64,000 nucleotides of DNA, from positions 27,342,001-27,406,000 of the forward strand of contig CM060731.1 in assembly GCA_030704615.1 (NCBI GenBank), written 5' to 3'. The DNA comes from Takakia lepidozioides. Taxonomy: Eukaryota; Streptophyta; Takakiopsida; Takakiales; Takakiaceae. Positions 10,118-21,080 of the stretch are shown in pieces. Below the pieces are notes generated by a model. The model searched no databases. It worked only from the letters and a program-made list of their open reading frames with translations, and was not told the origin of the DNA. The first letter of the stretch is position 1. The number at the start of each line of letters is the position of its first letter. Position numbers and translations under genes: made by a program.

Positions 10118-11467
10118 TTCATCACGGAGGTGCCACCAGTTGCTGAGGGGAGTGCCGGTACGAGTACCAGCGATACTACTGGGTACATAAGACGAGGTGT
10201 GCGGTTTAGGCCACCTTCACCTTCAGTGTTTTCTGAGGAAGGTTCAGACTCGGAGTCGGGAGGATTCTCGCCGAAGGTGCAAGTCATTTCCGTGCCATTG
10301 TTGTGGGACACGATGGAGGAGATGTTTGGAGCTACTAAGGGGCCACGTAGGTACTCTGGAGCTGTGGGCACCATCGAGCTTGATGACTTCATACAATAGT
10401 TGGTGTGATTTGCAGCAAATGCGCAATCCACGACTGTTTACGCTCTTTATGGTGTGGAACGGGCTATTCCAGCACCTTGAGGGGCCGCCCATGGATGATT
10501 ACCATGAATTTAGGTGGGGACACGCGGTGGAGATTGAGGAGTGGCGAGAGTATTGGTCACCTAACTATGTCTCCATCACTAGAGGCACAAGGGCAGCGGC
10601 GATACCAGCAGCTACACAAACATCTCCAACTGCAAGCACTAGTAGTGGGACAAGTGGTACAGAAAATCCACTCAAGCTCCTGCTGCAGCACCAGCACCCG
10701 TGCCTGCCTTTAACCCAGTTGTGGAGTTCATCGAGGAGTTGAGGAGAAACTACCAAGGAATAAGGACAGAGAAGTTGCGGAGCTTGCAAGAGTTTCAACG
10801 AAGGTCTACTGAGAGTTTGAGGGAGGCTTACACCCGCATAAGGTGCTTGCTAAACGTAACCCAAGGGGTTACAGAAGCTCAGGCAGTCCAGTTCTGGTAT
10901 GGGATCCTGGAAAAGGAGCTGAGGAGAAGGGTGCGGGATGCAACTCTCCTACAAGTGGACCAACCCACCTTAGCAAATATGTTTTTGCTGGCAGAGCGGA
11001 TAGAGCTCAATATGGTGGAGGAGCGAGTGGTCATGGTGGGGTTTGGCAAAGAGACACAACGAAATGAGGCAACAACCACTATCCCAATGTGTTCAAGGCA
11101 ACAAGGAGACTCAGGTGAAGCCGAGGGAAGGACAGAGAGGATCTCAGATGCAGAGGTCTCTTCTTTCATTCTCAGGCCAATAACAGTCGGGTGTGACTTG
11201 TTGGGATTGTGGAGGACCCATTGTCAAGAAAGATTGCCCGGAGAGAGACAAAGGGTCGGCACAGGCACAGCCTACACAACTACAGTGTGGGCATTGTGGA
11301 AAGTATGGGCATGAGGAGGCCCATTGTTATGGCTTGCATCCTGAGCTACGGCCAAGCCAGTTCCAAGGGAACAATGGTGGCCGAGGACGAGGCAATGTAG
11401 TCACGAAAGGTAGAGGAGGCAGAGGTCGGGGTGGAGGTCGTAACCAAAACCAAGGAGCACAGGGTTA
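10118..11467 (+). pseudogene. Retrotransposon gag with zinc knuckle (frameshifted)
   Basis: Three overlapping frames must be joined (about 10118-10399, 10390-10600 and 10700-11314, then 11193-11467). The middle part has the helical capsid pattern of Retrotrans_gag: FIEELRRNYQGIR, LREAYTRIRCLL, AVQFWYGILEKELRRRV. The C-terminal part has one degenerate knuckle (CWDCGGP...DCPE, histidine missing) and one canonical CCHC knuckle (CGHCGKYGHEEAHC), followed by a Gly/Arg-rich tail. It would have been the structural protein that packages the element RNA. At least two frameshifts make this copy non-functional. Confidence 0.75.
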
Positions 11468-11489
11468 GGGTCAAGGTCATGACCAAGGC

Positions 11490-12595
11490 ATGGTGGATAA
11501 ACTTGCCCAGCTAGAGCAACGCCTTGCTGCCATGGCCACTACTCATGTTGCGCCGACTCCAAGGCTTGAGGTTCAAGCCCCACTTGCACAACCTCCTATG
11601 CCTACGGAAGACCAGATTGGTATGGGCTTCATGTGTGGAGCCCCACAACCAGTACATTGTTGGGGGCGGCTACGGCGGTTTGTCAAGCTCCACTATTTTT
11701 TGCAATGACCATTGCAATGCCGGGGATTCGGCCAGCTGTTGTGTTCAGACTAGCAGCTAGACTCTGTGAAAGTGGTGATGCATCGGCACTATCTGCAGAG
11801 ATAGTAGATAAGGTGCAGTCTATGGATGCTTTGGATTCGAGGGTGAAGTCAGCCACAGCTGCGCCATGGCAAGCGGCAGCTGCAAGTTTGTAGGAGTTGC
11901 CAGCTAGGCCAACCATTGAGCGCAGCATGGTGACTCTTGGGGTAGTCCTAGTGGACAATCAGGATGGAGTGTTTCAATTGGGTGGCCCAACCGGGAGAAG
12001 GTATAGGCCACTGCGGGTCTTGTTGGACTCAGGAGCACAACCATTGATGTTGGGGAGAGCAGGAATTGCAGAATTGGGCCTTATAGAGGCGGATTTGGAG
12101 CCTTGCTCTTTCCAAATTCAAACATCTTTGGGTGGTTCAAAGAAGGCGCGAGGGATTACACGCCATGAGCTCTTCATTCGATTGCAGCCGGATCATCCTA
12201 CGGACGGCTCAGTCATGAGAGCTAAAGCCATTGTTACGGACGCGATGTCATATGATGTGCTTGTTGGTGGGGCTGTGTTGTACCCTATGGGCTTTACTTT
12301 GGACTTTTGGGAGGAAACAGCATCCTATAGGCCAGAATGGCAGTCAGAGGATGGTCGACGTGCACTGCTCCCAATGCGGTTTATTGGGAATGTAGCGGTG
12401 GATCATAGGAACATGATGCCCACATTGGCTGCATTCTCAGGGGTGGTGGCTTGGGGTGGTGAGCTCTTGGAGGGCAATAGCCATGCAGATGATATGCCAC
12501 CACCTGATGAGGACAAGCATATAAGGCTGATTTGCTTCCTCATGTGCCTGTTCATATTCCACTGTGGGGTACAGTTAGGAATTTGCATCGAGTAG
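11490..12595 (+). pseudogene. Retropepsin-like protease region
   Basis: After a short coiled linker (MVDKLAQLEQRLAAMATTH) and a frameshift, the frame from 11897 contains RPLRVLLDSGAQPLMLG, the DSGA active site of aspartic retropepsins. It continues as AGIAELGL, and further on has YDVLVGGAVLYPMGFTLDF, which fits the second conserved strand. The product would have processed the element polyprotein. A frameshift near 12520 cuts it off before a further retrotransposon-like stretch that ends around 12640. Confidence 0.75.
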
Positions 12596-12713
12596 CAGAC
12601 GAGTGTGTGCACCAAACATGGCAGGAGGCCTATCCATAAGTGAGTGAGGGGAGTTCAGTGACATCACCTAGACCTCCTCAGTTAGCTCTTTTGGACACAG
12701 TGCCCATTACTGG

Positions 12714-13700
12714 CAACCACCTGACTCAGGGATTTGTTTGCTAGACATGTTTGGAGGCATGAGCACTGGGCTTGCAGGAGTGTTGCAAGCAGGGATCAAA
12801 GTACACAAATACTTGTATGTAGAGAAGGATGAGATTGCTCGGCGTGTTTCCATGCGCCATGTTGCCTTGCTCACACATCAGTATCCTGAGTTGTTGCATC
12901 TTTCAGCAATTCAAGGGTACCAAAAGGCTTTGCCAGCAGACATTACCATGCTGGGGGTGGAGGATTTGGATCGGCATGATCCCATTGACTTGGTGATAGG
13001 AGGGTGGCCTTGCCAAGGACATTCTCCCGCAGGTCATGGTAATGGTTTGCAAGATGCACGATCGCATCTGTTTTGGGAGATGCTGCGAGTGTTGCGTGAC
13101 TTGTAGGTGAGGCAAGTGCAACCTCCAGCTTACATCCTGGAGAATGTTCCTCTCATGGAGGATTCTCAGGCCAGGGTTATGACCAATGTACATCAGATCC
13201 GGTCATGGATTGGACCAGCTGTATTGTTGGATGCAGCTGCAGTGGGTTCACGGGCACATAGGCCTAGGTTGTGGTGGACCAATCTTGCACCACCAGAGTT
13301 GCTCAAGAGAGCCTATGATTCCATTCAACGGCCACCCAATCTCACGGTTGAGGGCATTTTGGACCAAGGGAGGCAACCACAGAGGGTGCGACATGATGAT
13401 CGTCCACCTTTGGCGGTGGTCAATCTAGTGGGGCAGCCACGTGCAGCCTTGCCTATGCTCATGAGCTTTCCCTCGTCTCATGCTTTTCGAGATAATGGTC
13501 CTGGGTTGATTTGGGAGAGTGTGCTACAACAATTGGTGGAGCCCAATGCGGATGAGCGAGAGCGGGCAATGGGATTTGTCACGGGCACTACAGCTTTGCC
13601 AGCTCTGTCAGAGGCATCATGACGCCAGGTGTTGGGTCAGACAATGGATCTCAATTGCTTGACATGGGTCATTGGCTTGTGTATGGTTGAGCAACGGAGA
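12714..13700 (+). pseudogene. C5 cytosine DNA methyltransferase carried by the retrotransposon (two in-frame stops)
   Basis: One reading frame holds the C5-MTase motif series in order: motif I LDMFGGMSTGLAGVLQAG; motif IV DLVIGGWPCQGHSPAG with the catalytic Cys of PCQ; a GLQDARSHLFWEMLRVL helix; motif VI YILENVP; motif VIII GSRAHRPRLWWTN; and the C-terminal ERERAMGF and RQVLGQTMDLN blocks (motifs IX/X). The usual reaction is S-adenosylmethionine-dependent methylation of C5 of cytosine. Only TAG at 13104-13106 and TGA at 13620-13622 interrupt the frame; all catalytic motifs remain. It sits between protease and RT, so it would have been part of the element's polyprotein. Capture of C5-MTases by retrotransposons is reported for charophyte algae and dinoflagellates; membership of that same family is my inference. 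Confidence 0.85.
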
Positions 13701-14330
13701 TTGCAAGCATTGGTGGCTACTTCCGCACTCCCATTGGATATTGCACCCTCTCTGCCAACCGGGACGGTGGAGGCAGTGAGTGGGGGCGAGCACAGGATCA
13801 TGGGGTGCAAACACCCATGACAGATTTGGGATGAGATGCGCAAAGAGAGAGTTATTGGATCTCTGAAGTAGCAGTATGAGGAGTGGGGAGAGCCATACAC
13901 TGAGGATCAGTTGGAGGCCAAGGTGACTAAGGTTTTTGAAGAGGTTGACGATGTTTCTTCCCCAGAAGATGTTCTCAAGGTAGCTATGGCACAGCAAGTG
14001 GAGGCTACGCCACAGTCAGGTGGGCGGACAAGGCCCAAGAGGTTGTTATCTAGCAACCAAAGGATGCGTCTCCTACCTCCAAGCCTGGTGTACCCAAGGT
14101 TGTAGTCACTGAGGACAACTGGGAACTAGATGTTGGACCTACAGTCACCGGAGGAGAGAGGCGGAAGATCCAGTGATTTCTAAGGGCTTATAGAAATTGC
14201 TTTGCCTTCGATTTGATTTGGGGAGTTTGAAGGGCCAGGAGATTCGTATTGATTTGGCAAATGACACGCCAATTTTTCGAAGGCCCTACAGGTATAGTGA
14301 TATGGAGAGGTCTTTGATCCAGTCTGGATG
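13701..14330 (+). pseudogene. Pol linker and N-terminal stub of gypsy reverse transcriptase
   Basis: An acidic linker (EEVDDVSSPEDVLKVAMAQQ) is followed in another frame by LKGQEIRIDLANDTPIFRR and PYRYSDMERSLIQ. This is the classic start of a Ty3/gypsy RT (H-I-L-PI-RPYR-S-E-I pattern). The sequence then leaves the RT family at about 14326, before any catalytic motif. Confidence 0.7.
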
Positions 14331-14344
14331 TCACAGCAGGTCGT

Positions 14345-14653
14345 GTGATTCTAAGGGTCTGGGAGGGAGTGCCTTCAGGAGTGTTGATTTTGGAGGGTCG
14401 AGATGGCATGGTATGGAAGGACCATGTGCGCAATTGTGCGCCATGTCACCTTCCACATGTGGATGGGAGGATAGATCCCAACCTTGCAGTGGTAGCTGTA
14501 GGGTTGCGTTGCATGCTATGTGGGCATGCTGGTGGTGCCGCGACCATGTTGGTGTATGACAAATGCTCAAGGGGGTGGCACATGGGATGCTTAACACTGC
14601 CACTTGAGGAGGTTCCTAGTGGAAAATGGTTGTGTCCACAATGCCTTGGATAG
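14345..14653 (+). pseudogene. Pol C-terminal tail with PHD finger
   Basis: The frame reads GRDGMVWKDHVRNCAPCHL, then a PHD-type finger CMLCG...TMLVYDKCSRGWHMGC...PSGKWLCPQC. Cys-X2-Cys, His-X2-Cys, the invariant Trp and the final Cys-X2-Cys are present. One Cys of the second pair reads Tyr (VYDKC where VCDKC is usual). PHD fingers read histone H3 tails and could guide integration or chromatin targeting, which is inference. The finger is joined directly to the RT stub, so RT, RNaseH and integrase have been deleted between about 14326 and 14345. Confidence 0.75.
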
Positions 14654-14916
14654 AGGTAGTGGGTCATGACAGTGGTGAGGTTGACAACTGATCTAAGGTC
14701 TAGCTAACGGGAGTTCAATGCCATGGACACCCAATTGGAGCCATGGATTGCAGGAAGGCGAGTAACGATGGGGCTACTTTTGCACCCGCCCTCTTGATCT
14801 ATTGCCTTCAGATACTGAGACTTGGGCGATTGATGACCAAACGATGATCTTATTGGGATGGATACTTGTCAGCTATCCGGTGTTAGAGGGACCTAATCAC
14901 CAGCTAGGGGGGCGAT
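14654..14916 (+). promoter_or_regulatory. 3' untranslated part of the retrotransposon with polypurine tract
   Basis: No coding signal. The tract ctaggggggc at 14904-14912 lies four bases before the repeat TGTGGTATAGC at 14917. That is the expected position of a plus-strand primer relative to a 3' LTR. Confidence 0.5.
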
Positions 14917-15454
14917 TGTGGTATAGCTTTCTAGGATTGTGTGCTTAGATTGTGTGGTGGACAACGATGTATGTTGTGGCACGATGCTTAGGTGCACGAC
15001 AGTTGTCATGGTTTTAGTCATGGTTATCTAGAATTACCTACTTCTAGTTAACTAGGACATTTTAGATATTTATATTTATATTTTGTGTGTTGGGACTTCA
15101 TTTGGTCTCACATGCCAAGTGAGGTGTCGAGCCTCACTTAGGACATGGGGATAGTTTTTCCCTTGTGAGGATGGAGGAGGCTCATCTTCTTGTAGTTGAG
15201 CATCCATGAGCCTCTCTCACCTCCATAGCTCTAGGTATCGAGAGGGAGTGTGGTGGGGGCTTTGTAGGGTGGATTCTCTTAGCAAGGGTGCCATTGGCTT
15301 GACTTAGTTTATGTGATTGAGTGGATTCATGAGTGGAGGGTTTCCATTATGTTTATTTTCATTATCATTGTGGTATAGCTTTCTAAGATTGTGTGCTTAG
15401 ATTGTGTGGTGGACAGCGATGTATGTTGTGGCACGATGCTTAGGTGCACGACAG
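14917..15454 (+). repeat. Right LTR complex: segment A (86 bp), B (364 bp), A again (86 bp)
   Basis: Segment A (TGTGGTATAGC...GTGCACGACAG) occurs at 14917-15002 and again at 15369-15454. Between them is segment B (15004-15367), which matches the left LTR at 7086-7450. An LTR read as A-B starts right after the polypurine tract. An LTR read as B-A starts TGTCATG and ends CACGACA, a good terminal inverted repeat. The left side of the element has B only. Confidence 0.8.
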
Positions 15455-15843
15455 AGAAGATGGTGGTGTTGGTGGTGGGAGATAAGATGGAGCAAAAGAA
15501 CGGGCGGTCTGATCAGGTGAACCTGTCCGCTGTCTAGAAGGAGGTGGCGAGCCAAGTGGAGAGGTAAGCTCTGTGGGAGGCCGCCGTGTACCTGAAAGAC
15601 GAATTGGGGAAGGGCCACTGGCCCTTTGATTTGGAGTTGTTGTGCCTCGCTTGGGGTTGTCGGTTGTAGAGCTGTGACCTTGGGTAGAGTGGGAGGGTGT
15701 AACACTACTCGTGGCCCCATTTCTACTGCTCCTAGAATTGTCTTGTAAGGAGGGACTGGGCCCACCACCAATATTGCCCTTGGCTGTACCATGGCTATGG
15801 AGGACGTGCCTAGTGTAAAAGGGCTGACCACCCTGGCGTCTAG
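15455..15843 (-). other. Ser/Pro/Thr-rich open frames, no recognised gene
   Basis: Two overlapping minus-strand frames (15907-15440 and 15831-15397) run through here. One is Ser/Pro/Thr/Arg-rich and both enter LTR segment A, so at least their ends are artefacts. I recognise no domain. It could be the disordered tail of a host exon or chance. Confidence 0.2.
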
Positions 15844-16320
15844 GCCTCAGAATTTTGTGTGGCCTCGTCGTTATGAGGCTGGTCAGACGACCGTCAGGCC
15901 GTCTCATTAATATAGGAGCAAACTACCTTCATGCGTCAAGGACTTCGAATTTTTTTGGCATATGAATTTTACAACTACCTCCATGCAGGTAGTTTTAGGA
16001 TTTTCTACATGAAGGTAGTTGCAAACCAATCTGAACTACCTGCATGAGAGTAGTTGCATACCACCCCGTGGAGGTAGTTACAGCAAGCGCCATCCCCCGG
16101 AACTATGTTCAAGGAATGGAACCCGAGACCTGCATCGCCACATCGCCATCGACCTACCACCATACCACAACCTCCAAGGCGCCAATAGATTGACGTTTTT
16201 TCGATATATAAGAGAAACAGGGGAATAAGGATCCTTTTAATATAGCGGGGCCGCTGTCAGGTCCTGTCCCCTCTGCACCCTACGGCCTCATTTCCACGAG
16301 GCCACACAAAATTCTGAGGC
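15844..16320. mobile_element. Foldback / MITE-like element with ~37-bp inverted ends
   Basis: The phrase gcctcagaattttgtgtggcctcgt at 15844-15868 is repeated in reverse complement at about 16296-16320. Similarity continues inward through an atgaggc core on both sides. Inside are several copies, in both orientations, of aactacctNcatg. There is no coding capacity, and I could not define a clear target-site duplication. Confidence 0.6.
16075..16165 (-). repeat. tRNA-derived SINE-like fragment
   Basis: On the minus strand an A-box-like TATGGTGGTAGGTCGATGG is followed at normal distance by GGGTTCCATTCC, close to the RNA polymerase III B-box consensus GGTTCRANTCC. It lies within the foldback element. 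Confidence 0.35.
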
Positions 16321-17603
16321 GGCCTCTAGGGTTACCTTGTGTGGCAAAGAAGGGCCCACCATTATCACACTGAAGGCCGGTGTGTGAAGATGCGCCCCTG
16401 TTTATTGGACCATGGGTATTATTGCGTGGGCCTGTCCATTAGAACAAGGTCCAGGAATTAAAAAGGGTGGTGTATAGTAAGCTGCACAAGGATTTGAAGA
16501 AATAACCCTGTGTAAGGGGATCCAAAAAAAAGACGATTAGAAAGCAACAGATATTAAATGGAGGATGGTTCAGGTGCCAAATTGGGGTAAGCAGAGTACA
16601 GTACAGGTGTCAAGTGGTGGTATGTAGGGGTGACAAGTGTGGGGCAATCTTGTAGAAAGGTCCTCGACAGCTTGGCGATCTCGGTGGCCCTGAGAGGGTA
16701 TATAAAGGCCCTCTCTCTCCCTGCCTCTTACTAGTAACTAAGTTAGTACCTACTTTGGTGCACAAGGCCCCCAAAAAGAATAAAAGAGGCAAACATCATA
16801 GCTATATTAACTAATAGAACAGCCGAGCTGAATAAGCCCCCCGAGCCAAGTGGAAGTGATGGCCAACACATGCAGAGTTTGTTTAGCCTGTGATAGATAA
16901 CCCCACTACCTTGTGGGAGAGGTTGTCCAAGGGAGTTTTTTTGGGGGAGGTCATACATGGACAGGTGTAAAGTACACAGCAAGAAGACATAAGCAAGATG
17001 TAGAGTAAAGTTGGTGAACCACATGAACAGATATAAACCTTTTTCTTCATGAACAGAAAAGCATCACCCTCATACAGAAAGAGTGAGAAATGATGAACCT
17101 CAGCCGTTTGGTCAGAGCAAAAAAATTAGTATTAACCCACACACAGTTGCAGCTCACCACAAAATAAATTTGGATAAGGAGAGGCATCTCTTCAGATGGT
17201 CTTTGTAATGTTCCAGTCCATATCAAAGTAGCTGGCAGTCTGCCAGCCTACATGAAAGTTAGTAGCACAAATTTCAATTATCAGACATGTCCACTTCAGT
17301 GAATGAATGACAAAGCCTACCCTACGGTAGGTTTGATAGTGTACAGGAAGGCCAATGCACCCTGACCCTCAAACTCGTGCAGACAGAAGTATCGGCTTAA
17401 GCAGCTTAACGCATGTCTGAAGTTGTATAGAAGCTGTGGAGCCCTGCATCAAAAGATAAGGGATTGCCCACAATATAGTCAACCACCCCCATCTCTCTCT
17501 TTACTTCCCAGTGCATCCACACTTCACAACACACATTACAACATTCTGAACCCACCCACCATACTATACACAGTACCAGAGAGCGCGTCTGGAGGGACTA
17601 CAA
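16321..17603. other. 3' flank of the syntaxin-like gene, no gene seen
   Basis: Small open frames occur on both strands but lack domain signatures and splice-compatible neighbours. The right part may be 3' UTR of the gene ending at 17604. Confidence 0.4.
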
Positions 17604-20131
17604 TCAATTAGGAAAATCACCAGGCGCCACAGTGTATTTGTGTTGCACAAAAGTGGAGAGAAACCAGAAATACACACCTACAAGACCTAGAATTATAAGC
17701 ATAGCTGATGCAATCTGCGCCAGCCGACCAAATGGTAGAAGTGATTGCGGCTGCTGCACACGCTTCTCCACTGAATAACTGTTCAAGCTCCCTTTCCTGT
17801 GATTACCCAGTAGCCAACAACCACTCTTTCCCTGTAACACCAGTGCAGTCGGTCTAGTCAGATTCAGTACCTCCTGGGTTCCAGATAAAGATCCATCTCA
17901 CAAGCTCTTGATGAGCGTCTTACCATATTTTAGCCCCCTGTTCACAATTCTTTTGGCATGTGTCCCAAAATTACTTTCATAGATTTTGATCATCGACACA
18001 CAAGGGACATTCAGGGCTGAAAAACGTGATTTGTCTTGGTCTGCGTCATTACAATCAGCACACTTCTTGGTTACCAAATGAACGGAAAGCTTGTGGGGCT
18101 TTCAATTTATTTGAGGCCCATGTAGCTGCCACGTAGAGTGACAATCTTCCCGGGGAGTTCTCCTAGAAATCCAGGAAGAGCACATTTTTCATGTGTAGAA
18201 AAGCTGCCTCCCATGACAGCAGCTGAAGCACTGTTCCCACCTAAGGTATGAAGCCTCCAAACCTTGTGAGGTACCAAGACCTAGCAGGAGGGTCTATATT
18301 TCACATTAAGTCTAACTGCAATAATAGCCTCTCCTCCATTTTGCAGCACTTCTGGCTTCCAGCCATATGCACACAGGAAGACACAAACCCAGGCAAACTT
18401 GTTAGCCTCATTACACACCTAAGAACCAAGAATACCTTGAGCACGACAAAGAATGTGGGAGTAAACTTCATACCAGTTCCAAATCACCGAAAAAGTTACT
18501 TCGGAGGGAGGAGGTGACCACTGGCGGCAAACCGTCCTCACACTCTGGGAGGATAATGGCATCACCATCTTTCCATCGCTTGAATCCACTATTGGTCGAA
18601 AGAAGCTTCCGGCCATTATGTCGTTGTCCATTACAAAGCCCCCACCATTTGAAACCACTGCCAAAACTGTCAGTGTGACGAGGATTGCACAAAGAATTGT
18701 TCTCTCCCCTCTGAACCTCCATCCCACTACTCATGCTAGAGCTTCTCCGAAACCCCACATGTGGCAGCCTCTCCTCATGCACCAAGAGGATGTGATCATC
18801 ACACCCATTGATACGTGGACTACCATCATGCACCTGCGTGTCCCTGGCAAAATCCTCACTGCTTTCCCCACTCTCCACACTGGATGAACAGGCCAACCTC
18901 GTTAACTCACTAACAGCACTGGTGGTGTCAGGCAGCTTATATACGAGTTTCCCATCCTCTCCCAAAGGGTGGATGTGAGCATCACCAAGCTCATCTTGGC
19001 TGACTCGACTCCCCAACAAGAAGTCTGCGAGAAAATTGTGATCCTCCTCACACTGGCTCGCAAGTGGAGCAGAATCCAACTCATGGCTGTTGGGTGATGC
19101 CTGTTCCACTCCCTCTAGCTGGGCTCGGATGGCTTGCACAAATTGCCTATGCCGTACTGCTGCACCTTCACTTACATATGTGCCTACAGTGACAGCCTTC
19201 TCGAATTCCTCCAACTGTACCCAGTCAATCCATCCATTATATCCACTCAGCAGCATCCTTATCCTCCCCCCTCAAATCAATGTCCACAATCAATGAATGG
19301 TTCAGTCTCACTCCTAAAATTTCGCTCACATAGCCCAAGCACATCACAGCCATACTAGAACATCAGAAGTATTCAAACCCTATGACTTAGTCCTCCCAGT
19401 CACTATCCAGGAAACACTAACCAGTGATCACTGATACAAGGGTAGCCAATGAAAAGACATCTAGGGGTACCACATGCACGTAGACACAACATATATGAAG
19501 AACAGGCCGTAAGTAACTGGAACACCTAGTAGCACAGGTAACAAAGCAAGTATGAGCAAGCTCATGAATAGCAGCAGATAAGAGGAAGAAAGACCAAAGG
19601 TACCTGCCACTTGACAGTGTGTAATGCAGTGAGCAGTTCGCGCTGGCGAGCTTCATCACCGATGACTGCAACTGCATCAGTAGGTGCATCCTTTACAAGA
19701 CCCCTACTATGAACCCAATTGCGGTATGCTGACTCCAACCTGCCCAACTGCATTGTCAGCCAGACACCAGGAGGCAAAACAAAGGAACACAGGGATCCAT
19801 GAGTAGAAGAATAGCAGGCATAAAAGGCCCTGTACCATGCAACGCCAGTGTGATGATCAACACTATGAATACCGTTCAGCAAGGACGAAGAATTCTGGAT
19901 CCACAAGGGAAGCAAAAAACAAAAAAGGGTGGCTGGTACTGGAGAAGGAAAAACATTGGGAGAGCTAGCGGAGGCGGGAGTTAAGGGACCACAAAGACCG
20001 TGAAGAGAGAGAGAGAGAGAGAAACGGGACCTGTCGGCAGAGTCCTGTACATCCTCGGCAGCCGCATAGAAAGGATCCACCTCCCACAGAGCTAAATTGG
20101 TTGTCATGCCCCTGCCTCTCCCTGGACACAT
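17604..20131 (-). CDS. Syntaxin-6 N-terminal-domain protein with C-terminal membrane anchor (plant t-SNARE-like family)
   Basis: Minus-strand exons: 20031-20107 (ATG at 20105-20107; an in-frame ATG also exists at 20129-20131), 19604-19739, about 18522-19214, and 17604-17831. Joined, the first exons read DPFYAAAEDVQDSADR then LESAYRNW, ARQRELLTALHTVKW, QLEEFEKAV and RHRQFVQAIRAQL. This follows the helical bundle of the syntaxin-6/SYP6 N-terminal domain, which starts with the same DPF..VQ.S pattern. The middle exon is acidic and Ser-rich and includes FKRWKDGD. The last exon carries one hydrophobic anchor, IASAMLIILGLVGVYFWFL, near the C-terminus. Plants have a small family of such proteins with this domain and a tail anchor. 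A role in Golgi/endosome trafficking is inferred. The donor of the third exon is weak (GTGGTC), so another small exon could be missing. About 377 aa in this model; no internal stop. Confidence 0.65.
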
Positions 20132-21080
20132 TCACTCTACCCTACTACCCGGCAAGGACACTTGCACTCTACCAAAGTTCCCTCTAACCTGACCCAGTAT
20201 CTTCAAAAGTCTGTCCTTAATCGGTCGCCTTCATGATCCCAAGTCTTCTACTCTAGTTGCTGTGCAAACAGGTAGCACCCACGTTCAATAAGTGCATCCG
20301 AGTAAATGTACGTGCTTTCCGTTGCAATCCCCACGCTAGCCCTACCACACGAACCTCACCACTGTAGAAGAAAGCGTAAGAATCCTAAGAATCATCCCTG
20401 AGCTCATACAGACCCACGGATGCAAGCAAGTCCTCCAGAACACGGCCAGCGCCACGCCGCACACGTACCCCACGAACCGCTCTAGCTCTCTGAAAGGCAC
20501 CCCGAGATCCAGCCACCTCTAGAACTGCTGGTGCCCGATCTGGAACGCCACAACACCTACCACAGAGGCCTTCTCCAACAATCGAATCCGTCAAACAGCC
20601 TCATAGAGACAACATCTGAAAGCAAGTGAGGCAAGGACAACGTCTCCGAGTATTCCTGCTTGGACACTGCACTGCTGTGTGCATCAGGCCAACTATCTGC
20701 TACCGCCCCGATCAAACCCCAACTGATGAAACAGCTGCGGCACTTCCTTTGGACTTTTACCCAGTCAGCCTTGACGGCGATCGGTGACCGTGGGTGATTT
20801 CACCGAGTACCACGTTAAGCCCTAAGACCGGCTTACACACCCATGGCCGGCCTCTGCAGCACGCGGCAGAATATGTATCGGACCTATAGCTACATAGCAA
20901 TGCCCTGTATGTATTCACCTGCCACTCCTTTATTGTTGCTTTTCTCTATTATTGTCACTCATGCTTCTTCTGTGGGGTCACCCTTTCCTTTCTATTCTTT
21001 AGGATGCCAGCTAGTGCCAAGTTTTTTTCCGGGCAAGACAGAAGGCCCACGTCGACAAGTTCTGGCTAAACCCTAATATA
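20132..21080. other. Upstream flank of the syntaxin-like gene, no gene seen
   Basis: This probably contains the promoter and 5' UTR of the minus-strand syntaxin-like gene; a (GA)n run lies just inside it at 20003-20022. Other open frames here are short and Arg-rich from GC content only. Confidence 0.35.

Larger units (their letters stand above)
7086..15453 (+). mobile_element. Ty3/gypsy-like LTR retrotransposon carrying C5-MTase and PHD finger, internally deleted
   Basis: Direct LTR-type repeats flank an interior with gag (10118-11467), protease (11897-12595), a C5 cytosine methyltransferase (12714-13700), an RT N-terminal stub (14197-14325) and a PHD finger (14345-14653). A purine-rich tract, ctaggggggc (14904-14912), sits just before the repeat starting at 14917. 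The polymerase, RNaseH and integrase regions between RT stub and PHD are missing, so this copy cannot be autonomous. The outermost termini are TGTC and GACA, and both sides are flanked by GAGA (7082-7085 and 15454-15457), a possible 4-bp target-site duplication. Every ORF carries stops or frameshifts. Confidence 0.75.
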
